64,000 nucleotides of DNA from Boesenbergia rotunda (taxonomy: Eukaryota > Streptophyta > Magnoliopsida > Zingiberales > Zingiberaceae), in NCBI GenBank assembly GCA_024364735.1, contig JAGFNQ010001184.1, positions 1 to 64,000 on the forward strand, given 5' to 3'. The first letter of the stretch is position 1. Each line of letters opens with the position of its first letter. Positions 30,646 through 42,639 of the stretch are shown piece by piece. The notes below the pieces were generated by a model. That model was given only the letters and a program-made list of their open reading frames with translations, searched no databases and was not told where the DNA came from. Made by a program: the position numbers and the translations under genes.

Positions 30646-33067
30646 ATGTTTCTTATTAGAGAAGGAGAAACATGCTTGTTAAAAGCTAGGGAAGTGAAGA
30701 GACATGTCTCTTCAAGAGAAAAGTATAAATAAGAGAAGGAAGTGGTTAGAATAACTACCTCTTCATCTTCCTCTTCACTTCTCCACCGAAAGTCTCTTCT
30801 TCTCCCTCTCCATTTTCGAAAAGTAAACCCTAGGGTTTTAACCCTAGGGAATTGGAAGGAAGAAGAACCCTTTAAGGTTCTTGCCTTCTACTAGGGCCAA
30901 GATTGCTAAGAGAAGGCAAACAAGGGAAACACTCACCTTCCTTCAACCAAGGGCACCTTAAGATCTTAGAGAAGTAGAAATCAAGCGAAAGGATGTAAGT
31001 ATCCCCTCGCCTGCAGTGTAATAGTTCTTGAATGTGGTATCTTTTAACATGTTGTATACAAAAACCTAGGGTTTTTGTTCTTGTATGTTTCGGCCACCCC
31101 CCTTAGGGGAAGGCCTTGTTTTCTTTTGTTACATGATTAGACCCTTGACACTTAGGGAATATGTGTATATTGATTTCCTTCATGATAGTTGAACAAAAGG
31201 GAAGAAGAACTAGGGTTTTGGTTCTTGTAAGATTTGGCCACCCCCTTAGGGGAAGGCCTTGTTCTCTTTCGTTACATAATTAGACCCTTGGAACTTAGGA
31301 TATATGTATATGTGTGGTTTATGCAAAATGTTGTGAACAAAACCTAGGGTTACACCCTTGTGTAGGTTTCGGCCAACACCCAAGAAGGGACCTTGGTTAC
31401 CCCTTGATGCATGTGAAGACCCTTTGGAATTTAGAGTATACCTATATGTTGTGTCCCTACATTTTTGTGATAGCAAAACCTGGGGTTTTGAACTTGGATG
31501 GGTTTCGGCCAAGGCTTAGAAAAAAAGGGTTAGTGAGGGTTGAATTATCCTACAATATATCCATGTTTAAGATAAGTATACAAGGTGTTTGAATAAATGT
31601 ATGTGTGAATGATTAATGCAAAAGTCCTAATATTTCCCTACTCTTGATGTTTCGGCCAACCCACTAGGACTAGGGTTTGTAAAGGTCAAACTACCCTATG
31701 ATATATGTTTATGGTTGGGGATGATCATATGTATATGTATGTGGTGTTAAATGGAATGGTTGATAAGGAAACCTTAATTGATAGCATGCTTTGATATGTT
31801 TATGTATGAGGTGTTTAAATGAGATGTCTGATTGAAATCTTAATTGATAGCATGCTACCACTTTCTACGATATGAGTATGACCTATATGACCAAAGCTTG
31901 TCAGGTCTAAGGTAGGTTAAGTGGTTGAAATATGATGCATGATGAAATATGATGAACATGTATGACATATGATGCATGTATGAACATGTATGAAATATGA
32001 TGAATATATGAACATGTATGAAATATAATGAATGTATGAGCATGCCTTATAGCCCATGGGGTACATTTATGAAATTGCATGTGATATGTTAAAATGCTTG
32101 AATGGATACTCAAATAGTATGGGATCAAGAGCACCCGAATGTGTGGTGTGTCCCTAGGGGATCAAGAACACCCTTGAAGAGTGGTGTGTCCCATAAGAGT
32201 AAATATGGAGTATTCCTTAGCATATATGTAACAGCATGATAAGTATTTTACTTTTGAAGTTGTGTACCCGACTCGGAAGGGGGTCGTTAAATAAATCCGG
32301 GGTGCATGTTAACGTGACTCCGGTAGGACGGAAGGGTCCTGCTCTAATGACTTGGTGGCTCGCTACCCCAACTCATTAGGGAACGCGCAATAGTTCCGCG
32401 CGATAGTTGGTACACAACAGGGCCCGATATGATATGGATGTATTTTTAAGTAATACCATTATGGAAATGTTTTGAAAACATTCATTGAGAATATTTGTAA
32501 TATGTGAAGAGTATGCTTAAGGTACTTGATATTGCATGTTAGAAACTTGGATGTTTAATATGCTTTGATGAACTCATGCTTATGATTTATTATGTGTACA
32601 TGTTATGCTTTCGTATGGTTTCAGCGAGTAGGACAGGATCCTTACTAAGCATTTATGCTTACTAGTTTATGTGTTGTCTTATGCTGCAGATAACACTTAA
32701 ATGGAAGGAAGAGGCAGGAGGCTGAAGATGTGTGGGGTGGTGGCTCGGGAAGAAAGATTTCTATATCTACATATTTATGCTTATGTTATGCTCCTTGACA
32801 ATGAATGATAGTGATTAGGATTGATATTGCATGATAATAGTTACACTTGGAATTTTCATATACTTGATTTATTGGATTATATTATGGTGTGAAATAATAT
32901 GTGAACCTATCATGTTATATAATGTCGTTCTAGTATAGTGGTAAGTATTCTTGCATTGTTGTTTTAATGTCATGCTAGGGGATAGAAATAGAAAAAAAAA
33001 TATTACTATATGATTGAATGTACGTAACCCCGCCCCGAGAGTAGATATAAGGGCGGGCGTTACAGGT

Positions 33068-33079
33068 TGGTATCAGAGC
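33068..33079 (+). other. Primer binding site, initiator tRNA-Met (G1)
   Basis: TGGTATCAGAGC three bases after the 5' LTR end; identical to copia B's site. Confidence 0.93.
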
Positions 33080-33287
33080 AAGTTTCCCCTCCATCACACA
33101 CACATCAAGCTTCCTCCTGCCGCTTCCAAGTAAGAAATCCTAAACTCGCTTATTTATTTCATGTACAGTAATGATAGAAATAGAGATGGTTTATGCTTGC
33201 ATAATATAGAGATGATTTATGCTTGCATAACAAGAAAAGTAGCAGTAATTCTCATGTTAACTTATTTATCATCTGTATGATAGATAT

Positions 33288-34820
33288 ATGGCTAGAAGAC
33301 GTAGCAACCGGGGTAATGAGACAGTACCCCCACCTGATATGATGCAAGTGATCACAGATCTGCAGCGTCAGGTCACTGAACAACAGCAGATAATAAACAC
33401 TCTGATGACCCAGCGGGGGAACACTACAACCCCGCAGGGAAGTCAGAATGTAATGCCTACTGAGCCTCCAACTGCACAGGCACCCCCGGACACTCCGGCC
33501 CGGGGAGCCCGACAGGAGGCCTATTTGATTCAGTGGCAGAGACTGAAGCCGGAAAAGTTCTCGGGCACCTGCGAGCCCTGGGATGCTCAGGCCTGGCTTA
33601 AGACAGTTGAGAGCACAGTGGAGTTATTAGACTGGCCTGAGCATGAGAAAATTAAATGTGTCTCGTTCTGCTTCACTGGCGACGCCAGGATGTGGTGGGA
33701 ACGGGTAAAGGCTAGAAGGTCAGTGGACCAAATGAAGTGGAAGGACTTTGAGTCCGAATTTCTAGAGGAATTCTTTAATATGCAAGTCACAAACAGGCAC
33801 TTTGATGAGTTCACTGAATTCCGGCAGGGAAATCTCTCAGTCAACGATGCCGTTAAGCAATTTAACCGACTGGCACGATTATGTCCGGAGTTGGTCAGTA
33901 CAGAGAAAGAAAGGGTCAGATTAATGCTCAAGATGCTCAGGCCCGAGATAGCTCTGAATGTAGCTGGTGGCGTTAATAGGCCCCAGACCACAGAGGAGCT
34001 GTTCAGCAGTGCTCTTATTACTGAGCATTATCTAAAGAAGATGAACCCGCAGAGCCAACCACTGACCGCCAGCAAGTGTCAGGATCAGTCGGGAGGTCAG
34101 AAACCTCCAAATAGCAACCCCCACTGGAAGGAGAACCAAAATGGAAAGAGAAAGCCAGGGGATAAATCTGCCAGTGGTTATTTAGGCAAGAAGCCTAAAT
34201 ATCCCCAATGTGCCAATTGTGGGAAGATGCACTAAGGGACATGCCTTTTAGGCGCTAGGAGATGCTATACTTGCGGAAAGGAAGGACACATGGCCAGGGA
34301 GTGTCCTGCTGCAGCCAAAGCACCTCAGCCGCAATATGATCAGTACAAAGGTGCTCCTTCCCAGTTACACCTGATGCAGGCAGCTATAGATGGTACTCAT
34401 ATATGCCAGGGGAGATTAGAGGCCCCGCCTGCCACGACAAACGCCAGAGTTTTCTCTCTTACGAAAGAAGACGTGGCGACTGCCTCTACCGTTGTCACAG
34501 GTCAGATATTTATTTACAGTCAGTATGCTACTGCTTTATTTGACACTGGGGCAACGCATTCGTTTATCTCTATGCAATATGCCAAAAGAAATAATATGTC
34601 ACTACAAGATTTAGACTGTAAATTTCTGACAACACTGCCCACGGGTGAGGTGATACCCTCTACCCAAATGCTACGGGCCGCACCAATCAGAATCGCAGAT
34701 AGGGAACTTTACTGCGATCCGATAGTGCTAGATATGTCAGATTATGATGTGATATTAGGCATGGATTTCTTGAACAAATATGGCGCCTCCATTGAGTGCC
34801 GGAAACGTCTTCCGACCTGA
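33288..34820 (+). pseudogene. gag: G1 gag and protease
   Basis: The frame opens at ATG 33288 (MARRRSNRGNE). It has a coiled-coil-like segment (QVITDLQRQVTEQQQIINTL), then the gypsy Retrotrans_gag region (KFSGTCEPWDAQAWLKTVES, CFTGDARMWWERVKAR, FRQGNLSVNDAVKQFNRLAR), a CANCGKMH start of a knuckle cut by TAA 34233-34235, and a second knuckle CYTCGKEGHMARECP. The protease follows with ALFDTGATHSFIS (active D-T-G at 34542-34550) and DYDVILGMDFL. The frame is lost at about 34800. Gag packages RNA and protease would process gag-pol; the stop and frameshift make this copy inactive. Confidence 0.9.
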
Positions 34821-35320
34821 GACGGAAATTCTGTTCGAGTTTATCGGGGAGCCGAAGAAGAGGACAAGTAAATTCTTGTCGGCTCTGAAAGCAAGGAAGA
34901 TGTTAGAAAAGGGATGCACGGGATTTCTAGCTCATGTGGTTGATACCAATCCTACAGAGGTCCCGAAGCTAGAAGACGTCAAAGTCGTATGCAATTACCC
35001 AAAGGTATTTCCCGATGACTTACCAGGGTTAGCACCTGAAAGGGATATAGAATTTGCAATTGAGTTGGTTCCTGGTACTAACCCCATTTCCAAAGCACCG
35101 TACCGTATGGCACCGAAGGAATTAAAGGAACTGCAAGGACAGTTACAAGAGCTTCTTGACAAGGGACTCATCCGCCCTAGTCATTTCCCTGGGGAGCTCC
35201 CGTACTGTTTGTAAAAGAAAAGAAGGATGGGTCGATGCGAATGTGTATCGACTATCGGGCACTGAATAATGTGACTATCAAGAACAGGTACCCTCTACCC
35301 CGGATAGATGACCTGTTCAG
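34780..35320 (+). pseudogene. G1 RT, N-terminal piece only
   Basis: In the next frame (to about 35185): FRPETEILFEFIGEPKKR, YPKVFPDDLPGLAPERDIEF and ISKAPYRMAPKELKELQGQL, the linker and first RT blocks of a chromovirus. Another shift near 35186 leads to PWGAPVLFVKEKKDGSMRMC, DYRALNN and YPLPRIDDLF, where it stops. The catalytic YVDD region, RNase H and integrase core are deleted. Confidence 0.88.
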
Positions 35321-35458
35321 ATCTTAGACCGGGAAGTTAAAAAGCTAAGGAACAAGGAAGTACCCTTAGTAAAGGTTCTGTGGCGGAACGAACGATTCGA
35401 AGAAGCCACGTTGGAACGAGAGGAGGTAATGCGATTAAAGCATCCGGAATTATTTTAA
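35321..35458 (+). pseudogene. G1 pol C-terminal tail (chromodomain-like)
   Basis: Starts directly at the deletion join: ILDREVKKLRNKEVPLVKVL, WRNERFEEATWEREEVMRL, ending at TAA 35456-35458. The pattern matches the chromodomain-like end of H's pol (ILDRKEHRLRN... ATWELE), so about 3 kb of pol between RT block 2 and this tail is missing. Confidence 0.85.
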
Positions 35459-35480
35459 AGTTCGGGACGAACTTTTTATA

Positions 35481-35493
35481 AGGTAGGGAGGAT
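35481..35493 (+). other. Polypurine tract of G1
   Basis: AGGTAGGGAGGAT directly before the 3' LTR start at 35494. Confidence 0.85.
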
Positions 35494-38400
35494 TGTAACG
35501 CCCCGAAATTTCCTATATGAAATATTAGGAAATATATAAATTCATGAATATGAAATATGGTGAAATTCATGAAATAGTATCATGAAATATTATGAAATAT
35601 TATGAATTCATAAATATGAAATATTATGGAATTCATGAAATAGTATCATGAAATATTATGAAATATTATGAATTCATAAATATGAAATGTTATGGAATTC
35701 ATAAAATAGTATCATGAAATATTATGAAATATTATGAATTCATAAATATAAAATATTATGGAATTCATGAAATAGTATCATGAAATATTATGAAATATTA
35801 TGAATTCATAAATATGAAATATTATGGAATTCATGAAATATTATCATGAAATGTTATGAAATATTATGAATTCATAAATATGAAAGATTATGGAATTCAT
35901 GAAATATTATCATGAAATATTATGAAATATATGAATTCATGGAATATAATTAATATTATGAAATTTCATGATAGGCTTGGCTTAATGGGCTTGGATTAGT
36001 GCAAAATGTGATAAAAAAAAAATATAGAAGGGAGGAAGCAAGGATTGAACCTTGAACCTCGTAGTTCCACTAGCAATGTCTTAACCATTGCACCAAGCCA
36101 TGTTTCTTATTAGAGAAGGAGAAACATGCTTGTTAAAAGCTAGGGAAGTGAAGAGGCATGTCTCTTCAAGAGAAAAGTATAAATAAGAGAAGGAAGTGGT
36201 TAGAATAACTACCTCTTCATCTTCCTCTTCACTTCTCCACCGAAAGTCTCTTCTTCTCCCTCTCCATTTTCGAAAAGTAAACCCTAGGGTTTTAACCCTA
36301 GGGAATTGGAAGGAAGAAGAACCCTTTAAGGTTCTTGCCTTCTACTAGGGCCAAGATTGCTAAGAGAAGGCAAACAAGGGAAACACTCACCTTCCTTCAA
36401 CCAAGGGCACCTTAAGATCTTAGAGAAGTAGAAATCAAGCGAAAGGATGTAAGTATCCCCTCGCCTGCAGTGTAATAGTTCTTGAATGTGGTATCTTTTA
36501 ACATGTTGTATACAAAAACCTAGGGTTTTTGTTCTTGTATGTTTCGGCCACCCCCCTTAGGGGAAGGCCTTGTTTTCTTTTGTTACATGATTAGACCCTT
36601 GACACTTAGGGAATATGTGTATATTGATTTCCTTCATGATAGTTGAACAAAAGGGAAGAAGAACTAGGGTTTTGGTTCTTGTAAGATTTGGCCACCCCCT
36701 TAGGGGAAGGCCTTGTTCTCTTTCGTTACATAATTAGACCCTTGGAACTTAGGATATATGTATATGTGTGGTTTATGCAAAATGTTGTGAACAAAACCTA
36801 GGGTTACACCCTTGTGTAGGTTTCGGCCAACACCCAAGAAGGGACCTTGGTTACCCCTTGATGCATGTGAAGACCCTTGGAATTTAGAGTATACCTATAT
36901 GTTGTGTCCCTACATTTTTGTGATAGCAAAACCTGGGGTTTTGAACTTGGATGGGTTTCGGCCAAGGCTTAGAAAAAAAGGGTTAGTGAGGGTTGAATTA
37001 TCCTACAATATATCCATGTTTAAGATAAGTATACAAGGTGTTTGAATAAATGTATGTGTGAATGATTAATGCAAAAGTCCTAATATTTCCCTACTCTTGA
37101 TGTTTCGGCCAACCCACTAGGACTAGGGTTTGTAAAGGTCAAACTACCCTATGATATATGTTTATGGTTGGGGATGATCATATGTATATGTATGTGGTGT
37201 TAAATGGAATGGTTGATAAGGAAACCTTAATTGATAGCATGCTTTGATATGTTTATGTATGAGGTGTTTAAATGAGATGTCTGATTGAAATCTTAATTGA
37301 TAGCATGCTACCACTTTCTACGATATGAGTATGACCTATGTGACCAAAGCTTGTCAGGTCTAAGGTAGGTTAAGTGGTTGAAATATGATGCATGATGAAA
37401 TATGATGAACATGTATGAAATGTGATGTATATATGAACATGTATGACATATGATGCATGTATGAACATGTATGAAATATGATGAATATATGAACATGTAT
37501 GAAATATAATGTATGTATGAGCATGCCTTATAGCCCATGGGGTACATTTATGAAATTGCATGTGATATGTTAAAATGCTTGAATGGATACTCAAATAGTA
37601 TGGGATCAAGAGCACCCGAATGTGTGGTGTGTCCCTAGGGGATCAAGAACACCCTTGAAGAGTGGTGTGTCCCATAAGAGTAAATATGGAGTATTCCTTA
37701 GCATATATGTAACAGCATGATAAGTATTTTACTTTTGAAGTTGTGTACCCGACTCGGAAGGGGGTCGTTAAATAAATCCGGGGTGCATGTTAACGTGACT
37801 CCGGTAGGACGGAAGGGTCCTGCTCTAATGACTTGGTGGCTCGCTACCCCAACTCATTAGGGAACGCGCAATAGTTCCGCGCGATAGTTGCTACACAACA
37901 GGGCCCGATATGATATGGATGTATTTTTAAGTAATACCATTATGGAAATGTTTTGAAAACATTCATTGAGAATATTTGTAATATGTGAAGAGTATGCTTA
38001 AGGTACTTGATATTGTATGTTAGAAACTTGGATGTTTAATATGCTTTGATGAACTCATGCTTATGATTTATTATGTGTACATGTTATGCTTTCGTATGGT
38101 TTCAGCGAGTAGGACAGGATCCTTACTAAGCATTTATGCTTACTAGTTTATGTGTTGTCTTATGCTGCAGATAACACTTAAATGGAAGGAAGAGGCAGGA
38201 GGCTGAAGATGTGTGGGGTGGTGGCTCGGGAAGAAAGATTTCTATATCTACATATTTATGCTTATGTTATGCTCCTTGACAATGAATGATAGTGATTAGG
38301 ATTGATATTGCATGATAATAGTTACACTTGGAATTTTCATATACTTGATTTATTGGATTATATTATGGTGTGAAATAATATGTGAACCTATCATGTTATA

Positions 38401-38545
38401 TAATGTCGTTCTAGTATAGTGGTAAGTATTCTTGCATTGTTGTTTTAATGTCATGCTAGGGGATAGAAATAGAAAAAAAAATATTACTATATGATTGAAT
38501 GTACGTAACCCCGGCCCGAGAGTAGATATAAGGGCGGGCGTTACA
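35494..38545 (+). repeat. G1 3' LTR (about 3.05 kb)
   Basis: Nearly identical to 30040-33064 throughout. Differences seen include a few substitutions and about 30 extra bases in the ATG-rich repeat at about 37415-37445. It ends GGGCGTTACA at 38545, followed by AAGTC. Confidence 0.93.
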
Positions 38546-39962
38546 AAGTCAATGTCTAGTTAGACAACAGGACACCTTGGACACGGTACTAGTAGGAACA
38601 AGAGTAGACAATATTTATCAAGTTTCATTTAAAAGTGCTACTAATGCTTTTGCTAAGTGTCTCATGTCAAAAGACGAAGAGTCCACCCTTTGGCACTGGA
38701 GACTTGCACATGTGAACATGAAGAACATCCGGAAGTTGGCTAACAAGGGATTAGTTCGTGGCTTACCAAGTATCAAGTATGAAAAGGACAAACTTTGTGA
38801 TGCATGTCAAATGGGTAAGTAAACGAAATCTGCACATAAAGGTAAAAGCACTGTAAGTACATCTACTGCTTTAGATTTACTTCACATGGATCTATTTGAT
38901 TGTAGTACTATCATATCATTGAATGGAAGTAGATATTGTTTTGTGATCATTGATGATTTCACTAGATATACATGGACCTACTTTTTAAAATATAAGGACC
39001 AAACCTTAGATGTTTTCATTTCTTTTTGTAGAAGAGTTGAGAATGAAAAATCATCAACAATTAGGACAATTAAAAGTGATTATGGAGGTGAATTTCAAAA
39101 CCAACAGTTTTTAGAATTTTGTCAAGATAGAGGTTATAGACATGAGTTCTCTACTCCTAGAACACCACAACAAAATGGTGTTGTAGAGAGGAACAACCGT
39201 GTTCTACAAGAGGCTGCACGAAGCATGCTTAATGAGTACTCACTCCCGAGTTACTTATGGGCTGAAGTTGTAAATACAGCTTGCTATGTGCAAAACCAAG
39301 TTCTCATCCATAGGTTTTTAGGAAAGACTCCCCATGAACTTTGGTTTGGGAAACCACCAACGGTTAAACATCTTAGGGTGTTTGGTTGTAAGATGTTCAT
39401 CCTAAACACCAAGGACCATCTTGGAAAGTTCACGGCAAAGGCTGATGAAGGGATACTAGTCGGGTATTCCCTCGTTAGCAAAGCCTACCGAGTCTACAAC
39501 AAGAAGTCCAGGTTAATTGAAGAGTCTTCTGATGTTGTCTTTGAAGAAATTCCAAAAGTCAATGGTCAACCAGAAGATGAGGTCAAATTCAAACTTAGGA
39601 GACTAAGTTTGAATGAGAGTCCAAATTTTGTTGATGGTGATGAATCCGATGATGGTGAGCCTAGACAACCCATTGATCAGCCGGATCCTGAGGCTGAGCT
39701 TATGTCTGGTGAACCTGCTCAAGAAGCACCACCAACACCTAGGCAAACTAGATTAGCCACTAGTCATCCCCAAGACCAAATTGTTGGAGACATCCACCAT
39801 GGGGTTAGTACTAGATCATTCTTTCGGAATGAGGCTAATGAAGTTGCTTTAATTTTCGAAATTGAACCTAGAAAAATTGATGAAGCATTAAATGATCCCG
39901 ATTGGATCATTGCAATGCAAGATGAACTAGGTCAATTCAAAGGAGTCAAGTTTGGGACTTAG
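38546..39962 (+). pseudogene. Copia C pol: GAG-pre-integrase and integrase
   Basis: Starts with the right copy of AAGTC and resumes C's frame. LWHWRLAHVNMKNIRKLA and LCDACQMGK (38690-38820) are the zinc-binding GAG-pre-integrase region; TAA 38820-38822 then interrupts. The integrase core follows with LHMDLFDCS (first catalytic Asp), TIKSDYGGEFQN (second Asp) and TPQQNGVVERNNR (catalytic Glu), giving a complete DDE triad. KAYRVYNKKSRLIEESSDVV marks the end of integrase, followed by an acidic linker. A frameshift near 39945 leads to the stop at 39962. Integrase would insert the cDNA; this copy cannot express it with RT. Confidence 0.9.
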
Positions 39963-40390
39963 TCTCTAGACCTAAGAAGACCACCATCATTGGAACCAAA
40001 TGGGTCTTCAAGAACAAATTGAACCATAAGGGAGAAATCATTAGAAACAAGGCACGCTTAGTAGCCAAGGGCTACAGTCAAGTTGAAGGCCTTGATTATG
40101 ATGAGACCTATGCTCCCGTGGCACGATTAGAGTCCATCCGATTGATGCTAGCATTTGCAGCACATCGTGGTTTCAAATTATATCAAATGGACGTCAAATC
40201 GGCTTTTCTAAATGGTCTAATTAGGGAAGAGGTCTATGTCGAACAACCTCCGGGGTTTGAGAGTACCGAATTCCCAAACCACGTGTTCAAGCTCAAAAAG
40301 GCACTTTATGGTCTTAAAAAAGCACCCCGAGCTTGGTACGAGCGGTTGTCAACTTTTCTAATTGAAAAAGGCTTTGTAAGAGGCCAAATA
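39963..40390 (+). pseudogene. Copia C RT, cut by the N at 40391
   Basis: In another frame: GTKWVFKNKLNHKGEIIRNK, ARLVAKGYSQVEGLDYDETY, YQMDVKSAFLNGLIREEVY, EQPPGFES and LYGLKKAPRAWYERLSTFL. It then ends RGQI at the ambiguous base; the YVDD-bearing part expected about 20 residues later never appears. Compared with B's RT it is intact up to this point, so the loss looks like a join, not decay. Confidence 0.9.
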
Positions 40391-40391
40391 N
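40391..40391. other. Ambiguous base N at a chimeric junction
   Basis: The only N in the window. Left is + strand RT of copia C; right is minus-strand gag of copia D, cut in mid-domain. Either a zero-overlap contig join or a real rearrangement with one unresolved base. Confidence 0.9.
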
Positions 40392-40939
40392 GCATCTACC
40401 ATAGATGCCCACAAAGTATTTCTAGGGAAGGCATTAAGAGTATACATGATCAGGTCACGGTTCTCTACCTTGTGACCGATGGTGTGTAGGCCGTTCATCA
40501 GCTCCTGAATTCTGGCGTGGAGCTGAGCTGCAGTTTCGTTGTCGTTCATCTTGATGCTATACAACTTGTTCAGCAGAAGGTCCCTTTTGCTGATTCGGGT
40601 GTCGGAGGTTCCTTCGTGTAATTCAATTATCTTACCCCAGAGTTCCTTTGCACTATTGAATGGGCCCACCCGGTTCAGCTCCTCTTTGGTTAGTCCGCAT
40701 TGAAGTGTTTGAGTAGCTTTGGCATCGGCCTCAATTTTCTTTTTGAGTGAAGCGCCCCATTCAGTGTAGGATTGTGGCACTCCGTCAGTATTCTTTGGAA
40801 TTTCCAGTCCAGACTGGATTATTATCCACATGTCCACCTGAGTTTTCAGGTGGACTTCCATCCTACTCTTCCAGTAGGAGAAATCCTCCCCACTAAAGAG
40901 CGGTGGTCTGGCGGTACTGAAGCCTTCTTGCATGGCCAT
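40392..40939 (-). pseudogene. gag: Copia D gag, N-terminal 182 codons
   Basis: Starts at ATG 40939 (MAMQEGFSTARPPLFSGEDF) and stays open through the capsid-like domain (IEADAKATQTLQCGLTKEEL, LNKLYSIKMNDNETAAQLHA, FPRNTLWASMVD) up to the N. No premature stop is visible, unlike A and B, but everything from the hinge and zinc knuckle onward is missing. It is closer to A's gag than B's at several places (for example KIIELHEG, NDNE). Confidence 0.88.
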
Positions 40940-41142
40940 TTAGGATTTACTGAAAAGAAAGAGAAAAAGGAAAAAAAATGTCCCAAGACTTGGTCTTGGA
41001 TTAGCAGTGCGGGAAGAAAAGAAATTATCGAGTGGTGTTGCACCAACCTCGATTAACGATAAAAATTCGATTAAAAATAATTTGAAGAAAATTTGGAAAA
41101 AAAATTCTCAAATTGGTAGTTGCACCAAATTTGAGCTTCCCC
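40940..41142 (-). mobile_element. Copia D leader
   Basis: Homologous to the leaders of A and B; no ORF supported. Confidence 0.7.
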
Positions 41143-41154
41143 GCTCTGATACCA
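41143..41154 (-). other. Primer binding site, initiator tRNA-Met (copia D)
   Basis: GCTCTGATACCA is the exact complement of TGGTATCAGAGC, two bases from the LTR boundary at 41157. Confidence 0.93.
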
Positions 41155-41156
41155 CT

Positions 41157-42527
41157 TGTTGGATCGAGAGAATACGATAAAGGGGGGGGGGTAAATATCG
41201 TAAAACCTTTTCGGATAAAACTAAGAGAATAGGCAGCGAAAATTAAAAACACAAAATCAACGCGAACACAAGGATTTACTTGGTTCGGAGTCGCGGTCGG
41301 CTCCGACTCCAAGGCCCACGGTCCTTGACTGTTTACTACGGGCAATTCTATAATGCGCAAAGTGTTTTTACAGTGAATTGTACAGAAATATTGCAGTAAA
41401 AGAAAATAGAGTTACTCTTCGTGATCGACGCCCGGTATGGATCGTACTTAGGTGCGGAGGGTCATCGTCGGCGCTTAGAATCTCGAGATCTGAGGTTTCC
41501 GGAGCAGAGCGCTTGAGTCGAAGAGCGTAGAGGCGTTTGGAAAGTTGTCTTCGAAGCCATGGGGGTCGAACCCCTTTTATAGTACACCTGGGGGCGCCCT
41601 CCACATGTCTCCTGATCCGCAAACCCTCATCCGCAACTCGATCAGCCCTTATCCCTCCAGGATCGGGCTCAAGGTTTGACGGGGGCACCCGGGACGCAGG
41701 GGCGCCTGGGTTGACTTGGTCTGCTGATTTCTCGCTAACTTGAATTCTATCGCTTCGTTGGCTTGAGCCCAGGGTGCCTGAGGCATCCGGGGTGCCCGGG
41801 AGCATGGGGGCGCTCGGGACCAAGGGGGCGCCTGACCCAGTGAGCTTCCGAAGCGTTACTTGCTCAGCTTGTCTTGCCTTCACCTTGGGGGCGCCCGGGA
41901 CCTCCAGGGCGCCCTGCCCAGCTATCTACCCCTCTCTTTTGGGGTGTTCTGAGCTGCAGAAACTCGTTCCTTCGGTCCTGCATCCAGGGTTAGTACCAAA
42001 CAAGATAAAGCAAGAATGTTAATGAATTTTACAGTCGTAGCTGTCTTAGTTCTGACTTTGGGTCTCCCAAATGGAACCCTAGGTCGAACCGACGCCTACT
42101 GTTCCCTCAACGGGGAACGCGTCCTCACCTACTCCTCTCAGGAGAGTTTACCTTTTGCCAACCGGCTCCTCTGGTTGGACTTTTGCCCAGCAGTCCTTCG
42201 CCAGGTCTTCGTTACCAAGCAGTCCTTCGCCTGGTGCCTAGCAATGCTTCGCTAGGTCTTCGGTTCCAAGCAGTCCTTCGCCTGGTGCCCAGCAGTCCTT
42301 CGCCAGGTCTTCGTTACCTAGCAGCCCTTCGCTAGGTGGCCAGCAGCCCTTCGCCAGGTTTTAGGGTTTCGATGCCTAGCAGTCCTTCGCTAGGTGCCTA
42401 GCAGTCCTTCGCTAGGACTTCAGTCTGCACCCTCAAGTAATATGTTTGATAAAAATAACATCTTAACTTTTGTATCCTTTGCCATTATCAAAGCCCAGGT
42501 TTGACTTGGGTGCTGTCTGCACCAACA
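41157..42527 (-). repeat. Copia D 5' LTR
   Basis: Complete minus-strand LTR of 1371 bp from TGTTGGATCGAGAGAATACG to CTGCACCAACA. TATA complement 41574-41581, GGGCGCC zone 41590-41915, hairpin array about 42185-42420. The five bases after it, GCAGA, are a candidate duplication that cannot be confirmed because D's other end is missing. Confidence 0.92.
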
Positions 42528-42639
42528 GCAGACCCTTGGAGTTTTATGTTGATGTAGTCTGACCCTGATTATTGTTTTGGAGTTTGACACCGATTTAAGT
42601 TTGGTTGAGCGAATTTGGGTTAAGTCCTGGTCGGGGACT

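Larger units (their letters stand above)
30040..33064 (+). repeat. G1 5' LTR (about 3.0 kb)
   Basis: TGTAACGCCCC...GGGCGTTACA, whose ends form a 10-base inverted repeat. It contains six AT-rich repeats of about 61 bp (30095-30480), an antisense tRNA-like segment (30585-30645), a TATA-like TATAAATA (30724-30731), repeats carrying TTTCGGCCA (31080-31680), ATG-rich repeats (31920-32045), and the 19-base block at 32354-32372 shared with LTR L. Confidence 0.93.
30040..38545 (+). mobile_element. Gypsy chromovirus G1, internally deleted, TSD AAGTC
   Basis: Complete insertion in C's pol: AAGTC at 30035-30039 and 38546-38550, LTRs 30040-33064 and 35494-38545, primer site 33068-33079, gag-protease and the start of RT, then a direct join to the chromodomain end of pol, a polypurine tract and the 3' LTR. 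Gag type and chromodomain-like tail place it in the Tekay/Del group with moderate confidence. The LTRs look nearly identical by eye, indicating a recent insertion. Confidence 0.93.
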
